Shown here: positions 14,830 to 21,682 of the stretch, piece by piece
Layout: the number at the start of each line of letters is the position of its first letter
How positions within the stretch are numbered: the first letter of the stretch is position 1
Source: CAZPMO01 sp964587515
Lineage (GTDB): Bacteria > Pseudomonadota > Alphaproteobacteria > MPNO01
Assembly (NCBI GenBank): GCA_964587515.1
Contig: CAZPMO010000074.1
Location: 1 to 21,682, forward strand
Reading direction: 5' to 3'
DNA length: 21,682 nt
Notes under the pieces: model-generated
Told to the model about the DNA's origin: nothing
The model's database searches: none
Seen by the model: the letters and a program-made list of their open reading frames with translations, nothing else
Made by a program: the position numbers and the translations under genes

Positions 14830-15689
14830 GCCGCGCGCTCCCGGGCGTCATGCAGCGCGCGCGCCGTCATTGCGCGCACCAGTTCCCGACGATAGGCGGC
14901 GCTGGCATGCACGTCGCTCATGGGATCGATCTCGCCCGCCGCGCATTCCGCAGCGGCGTCGATGGCGGCGTCGGACGGCTCCTGGCCCGCGAGCGCATCC
15001 GCCGCCGCGACCAGTGGCAGCGGACCCGGACCGACGCCGCAGGCCGCGAGATGCGCGGCGGCGATGCGTCCCTCGGCGACCGTGATGCGCGCCGCGACCC
15101 CGGCCAATGCAAAATCGCCGTGCCGCCGGCTAATCTCCCGGAAGCCCCAGCCTTCGCCGGCCGGCGTCGCCGGAAATTCGATGCCCGTCAGCAATTCGTC
15201 TTCGGCGATTGCGGTCTCCAGCAGGCCGGTGAAGAAGTCGCGCGCGGCGACACGACGTTCGCCGCGATGGCTCGCGAGCACCATGGTGGCGTCGAGCGCC
15301 AGCGCCAGCGCGGGATCCTCGGCCGCCGGATCGGCGTTGGCGAGGCTCCCGCCGATGGTCCCCCGGCTGCGAATCGGCAGATGACCGATGAACTGGGTCG
15401 CTTCGGCCAGCAGCGGCGTACGGCGGCGAACCAGATCGGATCGTTCGATGGCGCGCTGGCGGGTCAGCGCGCCGATCGCGACCCCCTCGCCGTCTTCACG
15501 GATAAACGCAAGCTCGCCGATATTGTTGATGTCGATGATCGCGGCCGGCCGGGCGAGGCGAAAATTCATCACCGGCATCAGGCTCTGCCCGCCGGCCAGA
15601 ATTTTCGCGTCGCCGCCATGCGCGCGCAGCAACTCCAACGCCTCCGCCACGCTCTCCGGCGCAAAATAATCGAATTTCGCGGGTTTCAA
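14826..15689 (-). CDS. Molybdenum hydroxylase FAD-binding medium subunit
   Basis: A 287-residue flavoprotein subunit of the same enzyme. FAD-binding motifs are KILAGGQSLMPVMNFRLARP (AGGQS at 32-36) and RGTIGGSLANADPAAE (TIGGS at 111-115), and the domain ends with the usual CO dehydrogenase flavoprotein C-terminal region. The start appears to be TTG at 15687-15689: the encoded KPAKFDYFAPESVAEALELL is exactly where this family normally begins and no nearby ATG fits. GGTGG lies 5 bases upstream, and a better GGGAAGAG is a little farther. The gene leads the three-gene operon and is divergent from the flavin monooxygenase gene across 121 bp. Electron acceptor and substrate are unknown. Confidence 0.93.
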   Translation of the reverse strand: MKPAKFDYFAPESVAEALELLRAHGGDAKILAGGQSLMPVMNFRLARPAAIIDINNIGELAFIREDGEGVAIGALTRQRAIERSDLVRRRTPLLAEATQFIGHLPIRSRGTIGGSLANADPAAEDPALALALDATMVLASHRGERRVAARDFFTGLLETAIAEDELLTGIEFPATPAGEGWGFREISRRHGDFALAGVAARITVAEGRIAAAHLAACGVGPGPLPLVAAADALAGQEPSDAAIDAAAECAAGEIDPMSDVHASAAYRRELVRAMTARALHDARERAA

Positions 15690-15810
15690 CGCGCCACCAC
15701 TCTTCCCTGTCCCGGTGGAATCGTCGCGGAACCGCCGGAACGGGTCAACCGCTTAATTGACGCAACCGGGCGAAAATGGTCCTGTCCGTGGCGATTGAAG
15801 GAAGAGTTGT

Positions 15811-17398
15811 ATGAACAAACGGCACCAGGTCGCCATTGTCGGCGGTGGGCCGGTGGGGGTCGCGCTGGCGGTGGACCTCGGGTTGCGCGGCATATCCTGC
15901 ACCCTGATCGAACGCCGCCTCGAGCCGCAGCGTATCCCGAAGGGCCAGAACCTGACCCAGCGGTCGGTGGAGCATTTCTATTTCTGGGGCATCGCGGAGC
16001 AACTCCGCGCCGCCCGCATCCTGCCCGCCGAATATCCCATGAACGGGATTATCGCCCACCGCGATCTGAACGGTGAATACTGGTACGCGCCGCCGCTGCG
16101 CGAGATCGTCAACAAATATTATTTCGAGGAAAACGAGCGCCTGCCGCAATACCAGATGGAATATGTGCTGCGGGCGAAAATGGCCGAACTTGACAACGTG
16201 GAAAGCCGGTTCGGCTGGTCGGGCGAGACCGTCGAGCAGGACGAGAACGGTGTGCGCGTCACCATCGTTGAAGATGACGGCGACGGCTGCGAGGTGCTGG
16301 AGGCCGATTATCTGGTGGGCTGCGACGGCAGCCATTCCACTATTCGCGAGCAGATCGGGATTACACGCGGCGGCTCGGATTTCGATCAGTTGATGGTTTT
16401 GGCGGTGTTCCACTCGCACGAGCTCGACGAAGGCCTGAAGCATTTTCCCGACCGCTCGACCTATCGCGTCATGCACCAGGACCTGAAAGGCTATTGGCAG
16501 TTCTTCGGCCGTATCGACCTGGAGGGCGGCTGGTTCTTTCACGCGCCGGTCCCGGCGGATACCACCAAGGACAATTACGATTTCCACGGTCTTTTGCAGA
16601 AGGTGGCGGGGTTCGAGTTCGCCTGCGATTTCGATTATGTGGGGTTCTGGGACCTGCGAATCGCGGTGGCCGAGAAATACCAGGTCGGACGCGTCTTCAT
16701 CGCGGGCGACGCCGCCCACAGCCATCCGCCCTACGGGGGATACGGGCTCAATAACGGGCTGGAGGATGTCGCCAATCTGGGGTGGAAACTGGCGGCGAAG
16801 CTTAAAGGCTGGGGAAACGACGCCCTGCTGCGGTCCTACGGCGAGGAACGCCATCCGGTTTTCAAGGAAACCGGCGAAGATTTCATCGCCGCCCGCATCC
16901 GCACCGACCGGGATTTCTTCGAGCGCTACAGCCCCGACCGCGACCGGGACGAATTCGAGCGCGCCTGGAAGGAGGAGCACGAAGCGGCGTCCGCGCCGCG
17001 CGTCCTCACTTACGAGCCCCACTACGAGGGCTCGCCGGTGATCGCGGGACCGCCCGGCGGCGCTTCGGGTGCCCACGGCAAACACACCTTTACGGCCCGG
17101 GCCGGTCACCACCTGCCGCCGCAGCCTTTGTCGTCGGGGCGCAACGTGTTCGAGGAGCNNNNNNNNNNTCGCCCTGTTGGCCTTCGACGCCGAAGACGAA
17201 ACCGTCCGGGCCTTCGAGCAAGCCGCCGCCGCGCTGGACGCGCCGCTGAAAATAATCCGCGACGCCTATGACGGCGGCCGCGAAGCCTATGAGGCGCGCC
17301 TGATCGTGGTTCGTCCCGACCAGTATATCGCCTGGTGCGGCGACGCCCCGCCGGGGGACGCGCGCGCGCTGATGACAAAACTGGTTGGCCGCGCCTGA
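15811..17398 (+). CDS. FAD-dependent aromatic monooxygenase, interrupted by an assembly gap
   Basis: A single-component flavoprotein hydroxylase of the PF01494 type (MhpA, chlorophenol and resorcinol hydroxylase relatives). The N-terminal Rossmann motif is VAIVGGGPVGVALA (glycines at 11-13 and 16), the DG motif is LVGCDGSHSTIR (172-173), and the GD motif is VFIAGDAAHSHPPYGGYGLNNGLEDVANLGWKLA (299-300 onward). After residue 449 the sequence enters 10 N (17159-17168). Downstream, in another frame, it continues with ALLAFDAEDETVRAFEQ and a C-terminal thioredoxin-like tail up to TGA 17396-17398. That is what such enzymes normally have, so this is one gene across a gap of wrong length rather than a frameshift. 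AAGGA at 15798-15802 lies 8 bases before the ATG. The enzyme would hydroxylate a phenolic ring using NAD(P)H and O2. Confidence 0.88.
17159..17168. other. Scaffold gap (10 N)
   Basis: Ten N bases inside the flavin monooxygenase gene. The coding frames on the two sides differ, and joining them needs a number of unknown bases divisible by 3. The true gap is therefore not 10 bases (for example 9, 12, 15 or more). The bordering protein patterns NVFEE and (F)ALLAF suggest that only a few residues are missing. Confidence 0.97.
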
Positions 17399-17476
17399 CG
17401 CGTTTTGTTATCGTCCGCCCAATCCGGGATCGCCTAAGAAATCCTGATCGGCAATTTATTCATTTGGGAGGGCGAT

Positions 17477-18340
17477 TTGGTTCAGCTCATCGACAGTGAC
17501 ATCAAGACCCGCGAAGTGCTCGATTGGAAGGGCGTGCACGTCTTGCACCACCCGCTTTCATCCTGCTCGCAGAAGCTGCGCATTTTCCTGAATCTCAAGA
17601 AAGTCGCCTGGGAATCCCATGTCATCGACATAATGCACAACGAAAATCTCGGCGAATGGTATCTGGGCGTCAACCCGCGCGGCCTGTTGCCGTCGCTGGT
17701 TCATGACGGCGCCGTCCATATCGAAAGCAATGACATCCTTGTCTATCTCGACAAGGCGTTTCCCGACCCCGCGCTCATTCCAGCGGGCGGGGAAGACCGG
17801 ATGGCGGCGTTGCTCAAGCACGAAGACGATCTGCATCTCGACCTGCGGGCGCTGAGCTTCCGCTTCGTGTTCGCGCCGCCCGAGCCGCCAAAGTCGGCGG
17901 AAGATTTGCAGCGCTACGCGGTCACCGGCTCCGGCACGGTGCTCGGCCAGAAGGATCCCGCCATCGGCCAGCAGATAATATTCTGGGAGAAATACGCGGC
18001 GACGGGCATCACCGATGACGCCGCGCGGCAATCGGCCGAAAAATTCCGTACCGCCTTCGACGATCTCGACCGGCGTCTTGAGGATAGCCCCTATCTGGTC
18101 GGAGAAGCGTTGAGCGTCCTCGATATCGCCTGGTTCATTTACGCCAACCGGCTCATTCACGCCGGCTATCCGGTCGCCCGGCTGCATGCAAAGGTCGGGG
18201 ACTGGTATGCGAAACTTCTCGCAAGACCGGAATTTTCCAAGGAAATCGAATTGCCGCCGCCCCTGGCGGAACAATTCGCCGCGACCCGCGCCAAACACGT
18301 GGAAGCCGGGCAGACGCTGGAACTCGTGGCTGGACTTTAG
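17477..18340 (+). CDS. Glutathione S-transferase family protein
   Basis: A 287-residue GST. The N-terminal thioredoxin-like domain has HHPLSSCSQKLRIFLNL with candidate catalytic S28, S29 and C30. It continues with NPRGLLPSLVHDG (the cis-proline region, P72) and the glutathione-binding pair E83-S84 in HIESNDILVYL. The helical domain follows, with the capping-type motif SVLDIAWF. SSCS followed by an arginine-isoleucine helix resembles the zeta-class motif found in maleylpyruvate and maleylacetoacetate isomerases. The length above 270 and the WYLGVNPRGLLPSLVHDG block recall beta-etherase-like GSTs. I cannot decide between these. The start is TTG at 17477 because GGGAGG lies about 5 bases upstream and no ATG fits. 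It follows the flavin monooxygenase by 78 bp on the same strand and converges with prfC. Confidence 0.9.
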   Translation: MVQLIDSDIKTREVLDWKGVHVLHHPLSSCSQKLRIFLNLKKVAWESHVIDIMHNENLGEWYLGVNPRGLLPSLVHDGAVHIESNDILVYLDKAFPDPALIPAGGEDRMAALLKHEDDLHLDLRALSFRFVFAPPEPPKSAEDLQRYAVTGSGTVLGQKDPAIGQQIIFWEKYAATGITDDAARQSAEKFRTAFDDLDRRLEDSPYLVGEALSVLDIAWFIYANRLIHAGYPVARLHAKVGDWYAKLLARPEFSKEIELPPPLAEQFAATRAKHVEAGQTLELVAGL

Positions 18341-18352
18341 GACCGGTATCTC

Positions 18353-19978
<1,626 letters not shown>

Positions 19979-20009
19979 GGTTTGTCCGGGATAATGGGTC
20001 TCAACGGGA

Positions 20010-20015
20010 TATATA
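20010..20015 (-). promoter_or_regulatory. Possible -10 element upstream of prfC
   Basis: TATATA (read on the minus strand) lies 31 bases before the prfC ATG, in the 55 bp spacer after the LLM-family gene. It is the only AT-rich block there. No convincing -35 hexamer sits at the right distance. It could give prfC its own transcription start. Confidence 0.22.
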
Positions 20016-20033
20016 GGGGCCCAGACGCGGTTT

Positions 20034-20843
20034 TTACAGGGCCAATCGGGCGGCGCGTTCGGCGATGTCGCGGAATTCCTCGGCGCTCTCATGGGGCGCG
20101 TGGATAGCGATCCGGGTCACGCCGATATCCGCCAGCGCGTCGATCCGGTCCTTCAGCCCGGCGATTTCGTCGATTTCCACCCGCAACTGCACGAGAATTT
20201 CTGGCTCGGGCTTTCCCGCCTCCCGGAAAAGTCTCTGAAGCTCGGCCGCCGGCGCCCGCAACGCGTCCGCGTCGCCCGACTGCACCGCCCAGCCATCGCC
20301 GTAACGCGCCGCGCGCCTGAGCGCGTGCGGTGCCTGGCCACCCACATAGATCGGTGGCCTTTCGGGGCGCGGGCGAAACAGGAAGCGCTGGCCGTTTATC
20401 TCGACCTCGTCGGACGCGAAACAGCGATTGATGATCTCCAGCGTCTCGTCGGTGATGGCGCCGCGCCGGGACCGGTCCACCCCGAGCGCGCGGAATTCCT
20501 CCGCCATCCAGCCGACGCCGACGCCGAGCCGCATGCGGCCGCCGGAAAGCTCCTGGATGCTGGCGATCCACTTCGCCGTCGGCAAGGCGGGCCGGTAGGG
20601 CAGGATCAGCACCCGCGCGCCGAGAGAGATGCGTTCGGTGACACCGGCCATGAAGGCCAGCGTCGCCAGCGGATCCACATAAAGACCGCCCGAGCCCTCG
20701 GCCTGATCGAGCGGAATCGCCATGTGATCGAACACCCAGAGATCGTCGATCCCCGCCAAGCCGTCGGCGATGCGCGCGCAGTCGCGCAGCATCTCCCGCG
20801 TCGCAAAAGCGCCCGAATTGCGAAGATGAAGGCCAATTTTCAT
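20034..20843 (-). CDS. LLM-class oxidoreductase (F420-type TIGR03619-like)
   Basis: A 269-residue luciferase-like protein, shorter than and clearly distinct from the one at 7938. Family signs are LWVFDHMAIP near 35-44, the run GVTERISLGARVLILPYRPALPTAKWIASIQELSGGRMRLGVGVGWMAEEFRALGV with the GVGWxxEEFxxLG signature at 109-121, and RPPIYVGGQAPHALRRAARYGDGW. Such proteins often use coenzyme F420 in actinobacteria, while proteobacterial members may use FMN; the cofactor is not certain here. A strong GGGAGG lies about 8 bases before the ATG. It is upstream of prfC on the same strand (55 bp) and divergent from the NAT-like gene. The substrate is unknown. Confidence 0.9.
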   Translation of the reverse strand: MKIGLHLRNSGAFATREMLRDCARIADGLAGIDDLWVFDHMAIPLDQAEGSGGLYVDPLATLAFMAGVTERISLGARVLILPYRPALPTAKWIASIQELSGGRMRLGVGVGWMAEEFRALGVDRSRRGAITDETLEIINRCFASDEVEINGQRFLFRPRPERPPIYVGGQAPHALRRAARYGDGWAVQSGDADALRAPAAELQRLFREAGKPEPEILVQLRVEIDEIAGLKDRIDALADIGVTRIAIHAPHESAEEFRDIAERAARLAL

Positions 20844-20952
20844 CGCCGTTCCTCCCTATTTTTGATGAGGCATAGTGAAACATACTCGAACGCCAACCGA
20901 AATCCGGCTATTTTCAATCGCCGCGCGGCGCGGCGTTAAAGGATCGCCGATC

Positions 20953-21682
20953 ATGACAGCCACCGCCGTCCCAGACCCTGAAATCTCCCCGGAACTGGTG
21001 GCCCGCATTCTCTCGAAGCTTGGTCTCGCCAGTCCGCCGACGCGTGATCTCGCCGGGTTGAATCGTCTTTATGGCGCTTATTGCGGGTCCGTTCCCAACG
21101 ACAACATCCAGAAACGGATATGGCTGGTCGGCGACAAATCGACGCCGGTGACCGGTGGCGACCCCGTCCAATTCTTCGAGAACTGGCTGATTCACGGTAC
21201 GGGCGGCACCTGCTTTCCCGCCAATGGCGGGTTGTGCGCCCTGCTGCGCGCGGTCGGGTTCGAGGCCAACCGTATTTCCGGTTCCATGATCATGGAGGGC
21301 ATCGAACAGGGCGGCAATCACGGCTCGGTGCTGGTGAGCCTGGAGGAAACCGACTATCTGGTAGACTCCCAAATCGCCTTTTTCACCGGCCTGCCGTTGA
21401 CGCCGGGGCACGCCGCATCGACCGGCGACGGCATCCACGACGTAAGCGCCGTGCCGGTGGCGGGAGGATTCAACATCAAATGGTTCCCGGGCTCCAACCG
21501 TCAGGAACCGTTGACCATGCGTCCCAACCTGGAACTCGGCCCCGTCGATCACGCTTTTTTTCTCAAGCATTATGCCCTGTCGGCATTGCGGGATCGCCAG
21601 CGCTCGCCCTTCAACGACGCACTTTTCATTTCCCGGCATTTTCCCGACGCCATAATCGTGGTCGGGCGCGGCAACCGGACCG
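20953..21682 (+). CDS. Arylamine N-acetyltransferase-like protein, partial (right edge)
   Basis: An open reading frame of 243 codons that runs off the window, so the C-terminus is missing. The NAT catalytic triad is visible with near-canonical spacing: C87 in GTGGTCFPANGGL, H123 in GGNHGSVLVSL and D138 in DYLVDSQIAFF. NATs transfer acetyl or acyl groups from CoA to arylamines, hydrazines or pathway amines. The motif around the cysteine departs from the usual RGGxCFELN: the arginine is replaced by threonine, and PAN follows where ELN is expected. This may be a divergent NAT clade with a different acyl donor or substrate. AAAGGA lies 9 bases before the ATG. It is divergent from the LLM-family gene across 109 bp, which contains a 12 bp GC palindrome at 20919-20930. 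Confidence 0.82.
   Translation, partial: MTATAVPDPEISPELVARILSKLGLASPPTRDLAGLNRLYGAYCGSVPNDNIQKRIWLVGDKSTPVTGGDPVQFFENWLIHGTGGTCFPANGGLCALLRAVGFEANRISGSMIMEGIEQGGNHGSVLVSLEETDYLVDSQIAFFTGLPLTPGHAASTGDGIHDVSAVPVAGGFNIKWFPGSNRQEPLTMRPNLELGPVDHAFFLKHYALSALRDRQRSPFNDALFISRHFPDAIIVVGRGNRT

Noticed and set aside
11978..15689. Carbon monoxide dehydrogenase (form I)
   Set aside because: The active-site loop is PYRGAGR, without the cysteine of CO-oxidising enzymes.
15745..17112. A 455-codon minus-strand open frame opposite the flavin monooxygenase
   Set aside because: The FAD-binding motifs lie on the plus strand; the antisense translation shows no family features.
20919..20930. 12 bp GC palindrome CGCCGCGCGGCG before the NAT-like gene as an operator
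   Set aside because: Made only of G and C in a GC-rich genome, so chance symmetry is likely; no second site or spacing pattern supports it.
20914..21639. A 241-codon minus-strand open frame at the right end
   Set aside because: The plus strand encodes a NAT-like protein with its catalytic triad and a ribosome binding site; the minus frame has neither.

Overview
The window looks like a piece of a high-GC proteobacterial chromosome, most plausibly an alphaproteobacterium. The support is indirect: GC-rich codon use, GGAG/AAGGAG ribosome binding sites, and a dense set of aerobic aromatic-catabolism families beside Na+-NQR genes. Taxonomy is inferred, not shown. A run of 10 N inside one gene marks a scaffold gap, so this is probably a draft or metagenome assembly. 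I saw no rRNA, tRNA, CRISPR array, insertion sequence, phage gene or origin.

Layout, left to right. Positions 1-1845 (minus) hold the start of the Na+-translocating NADH:quinone oxidoreductase operon, nqrA then nqrB, with nqrB running off the left edge. Positions 2001-10140 hold oxidative and hydrolytic genes in short units of alternating strand: a VOC metalloenzyme; a Rieske ring-hydroxylating oxygenase (RHO) beta/alpha pair; an isochorismatase-type cysteine hydrolase; an Ldh-family oxidoreductase, a cupin and a small GIY-YIG protein; a coupled alpha/beta hydrolase and luciferase-like monooxygenase; and a fumarylacetoacetate-hydrolase-family enzyme. Positions 10273-11998 encode a second RHO pair resembling the salicylate 5-hydroxylase/anthranilate dioxygenase group. 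Positions 11978-15689 (minus) encode a three-subunit molybdenum hydroxylase in the order coxM-coxS-coxL. Positions 15811-18340 hold a flavin aromatic hydroxylase broken by the gap and a glutathione S-transferase. The right end has release factor 3 (prfC), a second LLM-family oxidoreductase, and an arylamine N-acetyltransferase-like gene cut by the right edge.

The genes could work together as follows. Ring hydroxylation could come from two RHOs, the molybdenum hydroxylase and the flavin monooxygenase. Ring cleavage or product processing could come from the VOC and cupin proteins, and downstream hydrolysis from the alpha/beta hydrolase, the FAH-family enzyme and the cysteine hydrolase. The GST and the NAT-like enzyme could handle isomerisation, thioether or amine chemistry. 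This suggests a catabolic island for an aromatic or N-heteroaromatic compound, but the substrate cannot be read from the sequence. No ferredoxin, RHO reductase, molybdenum cofactor maturation factor, transporter or transcriptional regulator is present, so these must be supplied from elsewhere.

The architecture is unusual. There are 11 strand switches among 22 genes, and all five convergent junctions are either under 20 bp or overlapping. Two of those junctions carry short symmetric or duplicated sequences that include both stop codons.
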